Source of the DNA: VYFG01 sp965213885
Lineage (GTDB): Bacteria; Pseudomonadota; Gammaproteobacteria; Arenicellales; Poriferihabitantaceae
Length of the DNA: 64,000 nt
Direction: 5' to 3'
Assembly: GCA_965213885.1 (NCBI GenBank)
Contig: OZ243919.1
Coordinates: forward strand, 930,001-994,000
The notes below the pieces were generated by a model, which searched no databases, was not told the origin of the DNA, and worked only from the letters and a program-made list of their open reading frames with translations. Within the stretch, counting starts at the first letter, position 1. The number at the start of each line of letters is the position of its first letter. Shown in pieces: positions 37,781 to 46,608 of the stretch. Both the position numbers and the translations under genes were made by a program.

Positions 37781-38986
37781 TCAATTCCGGCAGATCGCCT
37801 CGATCACCTTCTGCGACAGCTTGTGGGACGGTCCTTCCCAGGCCGGAGACATGTTGGAGCCGGCGAAGGCCGCTGACCGGCGTCCCTGCTGCAGCCTCTC
37901 CAGCAGGGCCACGTCCTCCAGGTTCAGTTCGTCCCACATGGTCACGAGCTCCTCCCTGGCGGCTGCGTACCGTTCCTGGTTCCGGGCCTCGTCACCAACC
38001 ACGAAGAAGTGCAGTTCCTCCAGGGTCTTGTCCGACGCAACCGGGAAGGTGCCCAGGACCACGAACTGGTCGGCATACACCTCGACATAAAAGTTGGGGA
38101 AGGCCGCAAACCACATGCCCCGGCGGCGATCCACATCTGACAGGCCCGGATAGTGGGGCAGGGCACCGCCGCGTCCGGGGGTCAGTCCGGACGCGACGTA
38201 GTCGTTATAGAAGACCTGCTCCGTCCACTCCCCCTGCCAGCGCACCGACATGGGTGCATGCTCGAGCAGCCGCGGGTGGGCGGCGAACACGTGATAGCCT
38301 TCCATGTAGTTCTCCAGCACCAGCTTCCAGTTGCTCTGCACGGTGTAGCACTTCTTCCCGATCCAGCGGATCCGGGAGAAGTCATAGGCCCCCGTCCGCC
38401 CGAAGATCGGTGCCAGCCAGTCCGTCAACACTTGCGCGTTGCCGGACAGGTTCACGAAATGGCATCCGTTCCAGCTGTCCGACCGGATCCGGAGCAGATT
38501 CAGCCGATCATCCCCACCGTCACCGAAAGTGTCCGTCTCGTCAGCGCCCTGAAAGTGCGGCCGGGAACGGATCGTTCCGTCCAGTCGGTAACTCCAGGCG
38601 TGATACGGGCAGGTGATCAGGGGGCGTGAGCAGGATTCGGCGACGAGCAGTGTGCCGCGGTGCCGGCAGACGTTGTGAAACGCGCGTACATCCCCATCCG
38701 TCCCCCGGACCATGATGATCGGCATTCCGCCGACATCCAGGGGTTTGATCGACCCCGCCTCCGGCAGTTCGCCGTCCGTCGCGGCAAAGACCCAGTGACG
38801 GGCGAAAATCCGCTCCTGCTCCAGTTTCATCCACCCCGGCGAGTGATAGGCCGGGCCGGGCAGGCCGGAAATCCGGTCAATGGGCGACAGGGCCTGCCGG
38901 ACGCCGGATTCGCCGATGATCTCCCTGACCCGCCGGCAGGCTTCGGGGTCCATGTCCGGATTCGGCGGGTCCTCGGGAAGATTCAT
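37781..38986 (-). CDS. Rieske non-haem iron oxygenase, alpha subunit (CntA/GbcA-like)
   Basis: This 401-residue protein has a Rieske domain with Cys107, His109, Cys126 and His129 (CRHRGTLLVAES, CPYHAWSYRLDG) and a catalytic domain with the mononuclear iron motif NWKLVLENYMEGYHVFAAHP (His232 and His237). A glutamate (Glu229) sits where carnitine monooxygenase CntA uses Glu rather than the more common Asp between the iron sites. The third ligand is probably the Asp of NLEDVALLERLQQG. Such enzymes remove N-methyl or choline-type groups from quaternary amines. No reductase partner is in the window. It is divergent from the flavoprotein gene at 39293. Confidence 0.85.
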   Translation of the reverse strand: MNLPEDPPNPDMDPEACRRVREIIGESGVRQALSPIDRISGLPGPAYHSPGWMKLEQERIFARHWVFAATDGELPEAGSIKPLDVGGMPIIMVRGTDGDVRAFHNVCRHRGTLLVAESCSRPLITCPYHAWSYRLDGTIRSRPHFQGADETDTFGDGGDDRLNLLRIRSDSWNGCHFVNLSGNAQVLTDWLAPIFGRTGAYDFSRIRWIGKKCYTVQSNWKLVLENYMEGYHVFAAHPRLLEHAPMSVRWQGEWTEQVFYNDYVASGLTPGRGGALPHYPGLSDVDRRRGMWFAAFPNFYVEVYADQFVVLGTFPVASDKTLEELHFFVVGDEARNQERYAAAREELVTMWDELNLEDVALLERLQQGRRSAAFAGSNMSPAWEGPSHKLSQKVIEAICRN

Positions 38987-39292
38987 GAAAGGGAGGTCGC
39001 TGGTTCAGTACCGGCAGTATAGCCGGGGGCCCCGGCATGTGACTCCATCGGGGCGACGGGAAATTCCCTGCATCGCATCCGCAGCGCCCGGGCGTGGTTT
39101 CCGTTTCAGGTGCAGGCTTGATTCCCTAAGCGGTAGCACGACGGATGGCCTCTCGCGGATGAAGAACAGGGACGGATGATGACCGCGCGCCATCTGGTGG
39201 CGTGATCGACGTGTCTTCGGAGTGTCTTCGGAGCCAGGTCCCTGATTTCGGCGTGATACCATTCCACGTGGATTCGATGACAATATTTGGAG

Positions 39293-41359
39293 ATGGCCAG
39301 GAACGACCCCTACGATATTCTGTTCGAGCCGATCCGGATTGGCCCGGTAACGGCACGGAACCGCTTCTACCAGGTTCCCCATTGCTGTGGCCTCGGCCAT
39401 ATAAAGCCCCGGGGGCATGCGGCAATGCGGGCGATGAAGGCTGCCGGCGGATGGGCCGTGGTCAGTACCGAGGAGACAGAGATTCATCCGACTTCGGACC
39501 TCTCCCCTTTCGCCGAGCAGCGCATCTGGGATGAACGGGACCTCCCCGCACTGCGCCTGATGACGGATGGCGTGCACGAGCATGGTGCACTGGCCGCAAT
39601 CGAACTGGCACACAACGGGTTCCACGCGGCCAACCTGTACACCAGGATGCCATCCCTGGCACCGGTGTCCATGAGCATCGACACGCTCTATCCGAAACAG
39701 GCCAGGGCCATGGACAAGAGGGACATCGACAATCTCAGGCTTTGGCACCGCCGGGCGGTCCGGCTTGCGAAGCAGGCCGGCTTCGACATCGTCTATGTCT
39801 ACGCCGGCCACCACATGTCGACGGCACATCACTTCCTCAACCCGGTGTACAACCAGCGCAGCGATGAATACGGCGGCTCCCTGGAAAACCGCGTGCGACT
39901 GACCTTGGAACTTCTCAACGAGGCCCAGGAGGAGGCTGCAGGGGAATGCGCCGTGGCCTTCCGCTTCGCGGTGGATGACATGGCGGGCCCTGACGGCATG
40001 CAGGCCGAGGAGGAGGGTCGCGCGGTGGTGGAAATGCTGGCGGAATTGCCCGATCTTTGGGATGTCAACGTGGCGGGCTGGGAAAATGATTCGGTAACGT
40101 CCCGCTTTGAACCCGGCGAGGGCGCCCAGGAACCCTATACTTCCTTCGTCAAGCAGGTGACTTCCAAGCCTGTAGTGGGGGTAGGACGCTATACCTCGCC
40201 GGATCACATGGCTGCGCTGGTCAGGAAAGGCGTGCTCGACTTCATCGGCGCGGCCCGCCCCTCCATCTCCGACCCGTTCCTGCCCGAGAAAATCCGTGAA
40301 CGGCGATTCGAGGATATTCGTGAATGCATCGGCTGCAACATCTGTGTCTCCAGCGACAGCCACGGAGTGCCCATTCGCTGTACCCAGAATCCCACCATGG
40401 GTGAGGAGTGGCGGCGTCAATGGCACCCGGAAAGGATTCCCCCGGTCCGGAAACCAGCCCGGGTGCTGGTGGTCGGAGCGGGGCCCGCCGGTCTGGAATG
40501 TGCGCTGCAGCTGGCGAACCGCAACTGCGAAGTGACCCTGGCGGAAGCCGGGGTTCAGCTGGGCGGCCGGGTGCTGTCCGAATCCGCCCTTCCGGGACTC
40601 TCGGCCTGGAAGCGGGTACGGGACTTCAGGGCCGGGAAGCTGGAACAGATGGCCAATGCCGAGATCTACCTCGAAAGTCCGATGGATGCGGAGGTCGTCA
40701 TCGAGCTTGGTACCCCCCATGTGTTCCTGGCGACGGGCGCCACCTGGCGGCGGGATGGTGTCGGGCGCACGTCGAGGAAACCCCTGATGGTCGACGGTTC
40801 CATCACAATCCTGACGCCGGACGTTATTTTCTCGGGTCGGTATCCTTCCGCGGGTCCCATAGTGATCTACGATGACGACCAGTGCTATCTCGCCGGAGTG
40901 CTTGCGGAACTGCTCGCGGAGCAGACCGGTGACGTGACGTTCATCACCCCCGCCGGAGTAGTGTCCCCGTGGACCAGCTATACCCTGGAACAGGAGCGGG
41001 TGCAACGGAGGCTGGTCTCGCTGGGTGTCAACATCCTGACCAGCCGCAGCCTGTCGGGCGGGACAGACGGCAAGGTGATGTCGTCGTGCCTGTTCGGCGG
41101 CAAGAATCTGCAGCATGAATGCGCCACCCTGGTCCTGGTCACAGAAAGAGTGCCCGACGAGGACCTCGCCGTTTCCCTGCGAAAGAAAATCGCGGATGGC
41201 GCCGGGGAAATTGAAACCCTGCGGGTGATCGGTGACGCCCTCGCTCCCGGGCTCATTGCCGATGCCGTCTACTCGGGCCATCTGGCTGCGCGGGACTTCC
41301 AGCGCGACCCTGACGAGATTGAGCGCGAACTGTATCTTCGGGAGATCCCCGTCCTCTAG
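39293..41359 (+). CDS. Trimethylamine-dehydrogenase-like iron-sulfur flavoprotein
   Basis: This 688-residue protein of the TMADH/2,4-dienoyl-CoA reductase family comprises a TIM-barrel FMN domain (1 to about 340), a 4Fe-4S cluster (CIGCNICVSSD, then RCTQNP) and a C-terminal nucleotide-binding domain (VLVVGAGPAGLECALQLANR). The cysteine that binds FMN covalently in TMADH is conserved (VPHCCGLG, Cys31). Two of the three substrate-pocket aromatics are changed: the Tyr60 position is Glu (VSTEETEI) and Trp355 is Asp; Trp264 is kept (AGWEND). A methylated amine with a different charge, such as a betaine-derived acid, is a plausible substrate. The first ATG with homology is 39293. Confidence 0.87.
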   Translation: MARNDPYDILFEPIRIGPVTARNRFYQVPHCCGLGHIKPRGHAAMRAMKAAGGWAVVSTEETEIHPTSDLSPFAEQRIWDERDLPALRLMTDGVHEHGALAAIELAHNGFHAANLYTRMPSLAPVSMSIDTLYPKQARAMDKRDIDNLRLWHRRAVRLAKQAGFDIVYVYAGHHMSTAHHFLNPVYNQRSDEYGGSLENRVRLTLELLNEAQEEAAGECAVAFRFAVDDMAGPDGMQAEEEGRAVVEMLAELPDLWDVNVAGWENDSVTSRFEPGEGAQEPYTSFVKQVTSKPVVGVGRYTSPDHMAALVRKGVLDFIGAARPSISDPFLPEKIRERRFEDIRECIGCNICVSSDSHGVPIRCTQNPTMGEEWRRQWHPERIPPVRKPARVLVVGAGPAGLECALQLANRNCEVTLAEAGVQLGGRVLSESALPGLSAWKRVRDFRAGKLEQMANAEIYLESPMDAEVVIELGTPHVFLATGATWRRDGVGRTSRKPLMVDGSITILTPDVIFSGRYPSAGPIVIYDDDQCYLAGVLAELLAEQTGDVTFITPAGVVSPWTSYTLEQERVQRRLVSLGVNILTSRSLSGGTDGKVMSSCLFGGKNLQHECATLVLVTERVPDEDLAVSLRKKIADGAGEIETLRVIGDALAPGLIADAVYSGHLAARDFQRDPDEIERELYLREIPVL

Positions 41360-41380
41360 AACTGACCGCACACCACTCGT

Positions 41381-42940
41381 ATGAATTCACCGAACCGTAG
41401 ATCCGCCACCGCCCGCCGGGAGGGTGGCCGCAAGGCCCGCCGAATCAAGCGCGAGGCCGATACCCGCTCGCCCGCGATCTGGCCGGGCATCGCCGGCGGC
41501 AGTTACCGTCCGTTAAGTGACCCGGACATGGACCGGGTTCACCATGCCGCTCTGGAGATTCTGGAGACAGTGGGGATCGGCGATCCCATTCCTGAATTAC
41601 TGGACGAGGTGCTGAACAAGGGCTGCGACCTGAACGAGTATGGACGACTATGTTTTCCGAGGGCCATGGTGGAAGATATCATTGCCAATGCCTCACGCAG
41701 TTTCGTGGTGCATGCCCGTGGATCACGCAAGGGGCGCGACGACATGGAGTGCAGCGGTTCCCGGGTGTACTACGCTACTTCCGGCTCCGCTGTGACAACA
41801 TTCGACGCCAGGTCGCGCACTTACCGGGCCTCGACCCTCAGGGACATCTACGACTTCACCCGCCTGACCGACAAGCTCGACAATATCCACATGGTGGGTG
41901 ATACCGTGGTGCCCACGGATGTCCCCGATGACTTCGAGCATGATATCAACGTGCCCTACGCGATGATTCTGGGTACGGAAAAGCCGCTTTGCTTTGCTTT
42001 CCGGAAGGCCTCGAGCGTACGCCCCGCCATTGAACTGTTCGACATGGTCCTGGGCGGGGAAGGGCGGTTCGCCAGGGAGCCATTCGCCATCTTCGGCGGC
42101 TGTCCCATCGTGTCGCCGCTCCGCTTCGGTCGCTCCAACCTGGAAGTGATGATGGAGGCGAGCCGCCTGGGGCTCACGAGCGACCTCGCGGTGGCGCCCC
42201 AGAGCGGTGCCACGGCGCCCGCGCCCCTGGCCGGCATCCTGGCCCAGGTCATTGCCGAAACCCTGGCCTGCCTGGCGGTAGTGAACCTGATCCGCCCCGG
42301 CTGCCCCATGGCCTTCGCCGCGTGGCCCTTCATCACCGATCTCCGGACCGGCTCCTTCACCGGTGGGAGCGGCGAGGAGGCCTTGCTCTCCGCCGCCGCG
42401 GTGCAGATGGGTCGTTACTATGACCTCCCCAATTCCGTGGCTGCGGGCATGACGGATTCCAAGGTGCCGGACGTGCAGCACGGTTTCGAAAAGGGCGTGA
42501 CCCTGGCCCTGGCCTCCATGGCAGGCGCCAACCGCATCTGCGAAGCTGCCGGCATGATGGGCAGTCTCATGGGCTGCAGTTTCGAATCCCTGGTCATCGA
42601 TAACGAGATTCTGGGTATGGTGCTGCGCGCCACGCGCGGCATTGAGGTCAGTGATGAGACCCTGTCCATCGACGTCATCCGTGAATCCGTGATCGACCCT
42701 GGCCATTTTCTCGGTCACGGCCAGACCATGGAATACATGGAGACGGAATACCTCTATCCCGAGCCGGGGCTGGTGTCGCGGGATACGGCGGATGCCTGGG
42801 AACAACAGGGATCAACGGACTTGTTTGAAAGGAGCCAGGCCATGACACAGGAGATTCTGAACGAACATGTTCCGCGGTATGTCGAGGTGGGTACGGATGC
42901 GCGAATCCGGGATAAATACCCGATACGCCTTTCACCCTGA
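41381..42940 (+). CDS. MttB-family (trimethylamine methyltransferase-like) protein, non-pyrrolysine
   Basis: This 519-residue protein has the MttB fold pattern: MDRVHHAALEILETVGI near the N-terminus, a central TIM-barrel with YATSGSAVTTFDARSRTYR, FAIFGGCPIVSPLRFG and MGRYYDLPNSVAAGMTDSKV, and a C-terminal TLSIDVIRESVIDPGHFLGH. The frame is uninterrupted, so it lacks the amber-encoded pyrrolysine of archaeal MttB; such proteins can be glycine-betaine or other quaternary-amine:corrinoid methyltransferases. A corrinoid protein is not in the window. It starts 21 bases after the TMADH-like gene and is probably cotranscribed. Confidence 0.85.
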   Translation: MNSPNRRSATARREGGRKARRIKREADTRSPAIWPGIAGGSYRPLSDPDMDRVHHAALEILETVGIGDPIPELLDEVLNKGCDLNEYGRLCFPRAMVEDIIANASRSFVVHARGSRKGRDDMECSGSRVYYATSGSAVTTFDARSRTYRASTLRDIYDFTRLTDKLDNIHMVGDTVVPTDVPDDFEHDINVPYAMILGTEKPLCFAFRKASSVRPAIELFDMVLGGEGRFAREPFAIFGGCPIVSPLRFGRSNLEVMMEASRLGLTSDLAVAPQSGATAPAPLAGILAQVIAETLACLAVVNLIRPGCPMAFAAWPFITDLRTGSFTGGSGEEALLSAAAVQMGRYYDLPNSVAAGMTDSKVPDVQHGFEKGVTLALASMAGANRICEAAGMMGSLMGCSFESLVIDNEILGMVLRATRGIEVSDETLSIDVIRESVIDPGHFLGHGQTMEYMETEYLYPEPGLVSRDTADAWEQQGSTDLFERSQAMTQEILNEHVPRYVEVGTDARIRDKYPIRLSP

Positions 42941-43421
42941 ATCATCGGTCCCATGGCCTGTAGGGACGGACCGTCCGGTGAGCGACAAGTCTAGACCTGC
43001 ATGGTGTTGGACATTCTAATTTATTCTCAAATCAGGAAGCGGGAGGCGCCCGGATCGACCCAATAAGCAGCGGCTTTCACCACGCGAACTGGAACGGTCT
43101 CCATGTCGGAGATTCTTCAATGTCGGAGATTCTTCCTTGTGGATTGCACCAGCGTACTACACAATACCTGAACCGAATCTGGTGGAAGTCGAGTGCGCTT
43201 GGAAGTATCCCCATACCCGGAATTGTTTTGGACATCAGGCAGTAGGGTAGTACCGATTCAGGTAGTTGCAGGGATCGTCGAGCCGTTCACCAGCACCCCC
43301 GACAGCGATGTGAACACCAAGCAGCACTGCCGAAGTTCCCACCGGATTGGACCGCAGCAAAGTCCGCACCCTGGTGGAAAATGTCATCACGCCTGGGTTC
43401 ATCGACAAGGAGGTAAAATAA
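42941..43421. other. Region with decayed coding traces upstream of the AAA-ATPase gene
   Basis: No intact gene is visible. A 17-base unit is tandemly duplicated (atgtcggagattcttc at 43103 and 43120). A short frame ending at 43421 (GLDRSKVRTLVENVITPGFI, then DKEVK and TAA) has coding-like character but begins at a stop only some 30 codons earlier, so it looks like a gene fragment that I cannot identify. Confidence 0.4.
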
Positions 43422-43661
43422 ATGGAACGCACCAATGCATCCAATCGTTGCCGGACCATCCGTATTGGAAACCGCAATGCATGGGCAGATCGTGTTCTTG
43501 AAATGAACCGTTCGATACCAATAGCAGTCTTGAAGACCGGAATGCATGGTGATCCAGGGTTTGCCTATTCCTCAGCGGGTCAACCCGACTTTCGTGCAGC
43601 GTTCCTCAATCTCGACTTTTGGCCTTGTCCTGCAGGGCAGGAAGCTGGACACGGACAATGA
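43422..43661 (+). CDS. Small hypothetical protein coupled to the AAA-ATPase gene
   Basis: This 79-residue frame starts at an ATG with an almost perfect Shine-Dalgarno (AAGGAGGT, nine bases before) and ends with an ATGA overlap with the next gene, both signs of real translation. The product (MERTNASNRCRTIRIGNRNA to GQEAGHGQ) has no recognisable domain or membrane segment. It could equally be an accidental leader reading frame. Confidence 0.35.
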   Translation: MERTNASNRCRTIRIGNRNAWADRVLEMNRSIPIAVLKTGMHGDPGFAYSSAGQPDFRAAFLNLDFWPCPAGQEAGHGQ

Positions 43662-45193
43662 CCCGCCGCCAACTTCCCATCGGCATCCAGTCCTTCCGGA
43701 GAATCCGGGAACAGGATTGTTACTACGTTGACAAGACCCCCCATATCCGGCGGCTGGTTGACACGGGAGACTTCTACTTCCTGTCGCGGCCGCGGAGGTT
43801 CGGCAAGAGCCTTCTGGTGGATACCCTGCGGGAACTGTTCGAGGGCAACGAGCCCCTGTTCCGGGGCCTCGACATCCATGCGCACTGGGACTGGTCCATC
43901 CGGCATCCGGTGGTGCGGCTGAGCTTCGACGGAAAATACGACAAACCGGATGATATTGATGGCGATATCGTCGATCAGTTGGATATCGCCGAACGTCAGG
44001 CTGGCCTTGAGCCAACACAATCGTCAGTGCCTGCGCCCAGACGGCTGAGGATACTTCTGGATCGCTTGCACCACATTACCGGTCAGCAAGCGGTGGTACT
44101 GATCGACGAATACGACAAGCCAATCCTGGACGTCATCGACAATCCCGAAATGGCCAAGGCCAACCGGGACTACCTGAGGGGCTTCTACGGCATCATCAAG
44201 GGCAGTGCCCGGGACGTCCGCTTCGTCTTCGTCACCGGGGTTAGCATGTTCTCCCGGGTGAGTCTCTTTTCGGGTCTCAACAACCTCCGGAACATCAGTC
44301 TCGATCCCAATTACGCCACCATCTGCGGATATACCGACAGGGACCTGGGCGCGGTCTTCGCCCCGGAACTCCCCGGGCTCGACCGGGACGAGATCCGGAA
44401 GTGGTACAACGGCTACCACTGGCTCGGCGACGAGAAGCTCTACAACCCGTTCGATCTCCTGCTGCTGTTCGAGACCGGCTCCCCCACCTTCCTGTTCCGG
44501 ATGATGATGGAGCGGGAGGTCAGTCCGATGGAACTGGAGAACCGTGTCTCTGATGAGGAACTGGTCTCGACCTTCGATGTCGAGAACATCACCGTCGATG
44601 CGCTGCTGTTCCAGACCGGATACCTGACGATCACCGCAGAGGAAAGGCGGGGCCCGAGAACCCTGTACACATTGGACTATCCCAACTTCGAGGTGCAGCA
44701 GAGCCTGAACGACGGGCTCCTGGGATACGTCACCGGGAAAATTGACGAGACCGCTGATCAGGGCGACGAACTCGGCCGCCTGCTGGTGGCCAATGACTTC
44801 GATGGATTCGCGGATCATCTTCGCTCATTCTTCGCCGGTATTCCCTGTCAGTGGCAGGGCGCCAACAGTCCGGCCCGCTACGAGGCCTGGTACGCCGGGA
44901 TGCTGTACGCCTGTTTCCGGACCATCGGCCTGGACCTTCGGGTGGAGGATTCCTCGGGCCGGGGCCGGGCGGACATGGTGGTGCTCCATGGCCGGCAGGT
45001 GTTCGTGTTCGTGTTCAAGATGGCCGGGGGGGAAGGCGGCGGTGATTCGGCGGCCCAATCGGCAATCGATCCGATACCGGCGAAGGGATACGCCGAGAAA
45101 TACCGGGACCGGGGGGAGCCGGTCCATCTGATCGGCGTGGCGTTCAGCGCGGAGAAGCGGAATCTGGCAGCCGTAAAGGTGGCTCCAGCCTGA
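43658..45193 (+). CDS. AAA-ATPase-like / PD-(D/E)XK nuclease-like protein (DUF1703 type)
   Basis: This 511-residue protein has the AAA-ATPase-like N-terminal domain (LPIGIQSFRRIREQDCYYVDKT; P-loop-like FYFLSRPRRFGKSLLVDTLR; Walker B VVLIDEYDKPILD) and a C-terminal PD-(D/E)XK-like domain (RGRADMVVLHGRQVFVFVFK). In the latter the usual catalytic glutamate (EFK) is Val452 (codon GTG at 45011-45013), so nuclease activity is probably lost. The family is widespread, often in multiple copies, and of unknown biological role. Alternative starts upstream have no support. Confidence 0.85.
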   Translation: MTRRQLPIGIQSFRRIREQDCYYVDKTPHIRRLVDTGDFYFLSRPRRFGKSLLVDTLRELFEGNEPLFRGLDIHAHWDWSIRHPVVRLSFDGKYDKPDDIDGDIVDQLDIAERQAGLEPTQSSVPAPRRLRILLDRLHHITGQQAVVLIDEYDKPILDVIDNPEMAKANRDYLRGFYGIIKGSARDVRFVFVTGVSMFSRVSLFSGLNNLRNISLDPNYATICGYTDRDLGAVFAPELPGLDRDEIRKWYNGYHWLGDEKLYNPFDLLLLFETGSPTFLFRMMMEREVSPMELENRVSDEELVSTFDVENITVDALLFQTGYLTITAEERRGPRTLYTLDYPNFEVQQSLNDGLLGYVTGKIDETADQGDELGRLLVANDFDGFADHLRSFFAGIPCQWQGANSPARYEAWYAGMLYACFRTIGLDLRVEDSSGRGRADMVVLHGRQVFVFVFKMAGGEGGGDSAAQSAIDPIPAKGYAEKYRDRGEPVHLIGVAFSAEKRNLAAVKVAPA

Positions 45194-45559
45194 TTTCCAG
45201 TCCTGGATGGAATCATTCACCCTTCGCAACACCTACTCGATCAGAATATTGTTATGGGTATCCATAAAGGGCAAGGACTGATAGATGTTCGGTGTTTCCC
45301 AATTGATCCCGGGACAGAACATGCCGTGAAGGAAAATGGTCACTGGCCTGCCCACTAACAAATTATTCAAGAAACAATCCGTATCCACTAGATATCGTTC
45401 TCAAATTCAGACCCTGGCAGAGTGCCGGGGAAATGAGGCTTGCATCCCGATGGAAGAGACAATCTCCTTAGGCAGCGATAGATCGAGGGGCATCAACCGG
45501 TCGGACTCCGGCAGGTTATATCATCTCCTGGCTGCAATGGTGAGGGCGGCCAATGAAGG
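45194..45559. other. Gene-free stretch upstream of the Ycf48-like gene
   Basis: About 365 bases with somewhat lower GC content. Short frames give no recognisable product. The promoter of the Ycf48-like/RND pair is expected here, but no clear -35/-10 pair could be chosen. Confidence 0.4.
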
Positions 45560-46546
45560 GTGCCGGTCGTGACGGATGGCGCCGTGACGGGTTACCGGTT
45601 CCTTTCGTGGCTCGCCGTCGCGTCGTTGCTGGTTGCGGCCGAGGGAGCCACAGACTCTGGCCAGGCCGGGAATCCGGCGCCGCCTGCGGCCCACTCGTTG
45701 TTGCTGGACGTTGCTCGTGCGGGGGGGCGGCTGATTGCCGTCGGTGAGCGCGGTCACATCCTGATCTCCGACGATGAGGCTGTCAGCTGGCGGCAGGCGG
45801 ACTCGCCGACCAGCGCCATGCTGACGGCGGTCCACATGCACGACGCAGGGCTCGGGTGGGCAGTGGGCCATGATGCGGTTATCCTGCGCACCCGCGACGG
45901 TGGCGAGAACTGGGAACGGGTGCACCATGCACCGGAGGAGGAACTCCCGCTCCTTGACGTCTGGTTTGCGGATGCCCGAAACGGGTTGGCCGTCGGCGCC
46001 TACGGCTATTTCCTTGCAACGAACGACGGTGGCGATATCTGGATGCAGCAGGCGGTGAGTGAGGAGGACGACTACCACCTGAACGCACTGGCAGCGGCGG
46101 AAGGGGGCCGTCTCTACATCGGCGCGGAGTCCGGCGTTGCCTATCGCTCCGATGATGGCGGGGGGAGTTGGCGTGCACTCACGACGCCCTATACCGGTTC
46201 CTGGTTCGGCGCGGCGGCGCTGTCGGCAGACACGGTGTTGCTCGCAGGTCTCCGGGGCCACATGTTCCGTTCCGAGGACGGCGGCGGGACGTGGGCCCAG
46301 GTGCCGACGGAAACGACCGCCACGCTCACCAGCATCCGGCAGCTGCCGCCAGGCGATTTTCTTGTCACCGGACACGATGGCGTGCTGCTGGAGGGGATCG
46401 ACGGGGGCCGGCGTGTCTCTCTCAGCCATCTTGCCGGGCGACTCGGCATCACGAGCGTCATGGCGCTTTCGGGGGGGGACTTGCTTGTGATCGGCGAATT
46501 CGGTGTCCGGCGTCTGTCCGGGAGCCGGCAGGCTACCGGTGGCTGA
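45560..46546 (+). CDS. Ycf48-like / BNR-repeat seven-bladed propeller protein
   Basis: This protein of about 325 residues has an N-terminal hydrophobic signal-like segment (FLSWLAVASLLVAAEGA) and repeated blades of the form ...GWAVGHDAVILRTRDGGENW..., VAYRSDDGGGSWRAL and MFRSEDGGGTWAQV, typical of the Ycf48/photosystem-stability family. In non-phototrophs these proteins occur beside RND-type exporters and probably act in the periplasm as partners. The start is unsure (GTG at 45560 or 45569). The RND gene follows 62 bases downstream. Confidence 0.83.
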   Translation: MPVVTDGAVTGYRFLSWLAVASLLVAAEGATDSGQAGNPAPPAAHSLLLDVARAGGRLIAVGERGHILISDDEAVSWRQADSPTSAMLTAVHMHDAGLGWAVGHDAVILRTRDGGENWERVHHAPEEELPLLDVWFADARNGLAVGAYGYFLATNDGGDIWMQQAVSEEDDYHLNALAAAEGGRLYIGAESGVAYRSDDGGGSWRALTTPYTGSWFGAAALSADTVLLAGLRGHMFRSEDGGGTWAQVPTETTATLTSIRQLPPGDFLVTGHDGVLLEGIDGGRRVSLSHLAGRLGITSVMALSGGDLLVIGEFGVRRLSGSRQATGG

Positions 46547-46608
46547 GTTGGCCCGCATCCGGATTATCCACCGGCCTCGACCCGGTAGGGAACCCCGGGG
46601 TTGATCGC

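Noticed and set aside
36937..38616. 559-codon plus-strand frame overlapping the ThDP fusion and the Rieske oxygenase
   Set aside because: Ser/Pro/Arg-rich out-of-frame translation of two genes with solid domain evidence.
39005..41371. Long open frame (788 codons) on the minus strand, antisense to the TMADH-like gene
   Set aside because: High-GC codon bias leaves antisense frames open; the predicted product has no family features, whereas the plus-strand product is clearly an Fe-S flavoprotein.
41381..42940. Pyrrolysine-containing MttB
   Set aside because: The frame has no internal TAG; the protein is a non-pyrrolysine family member.
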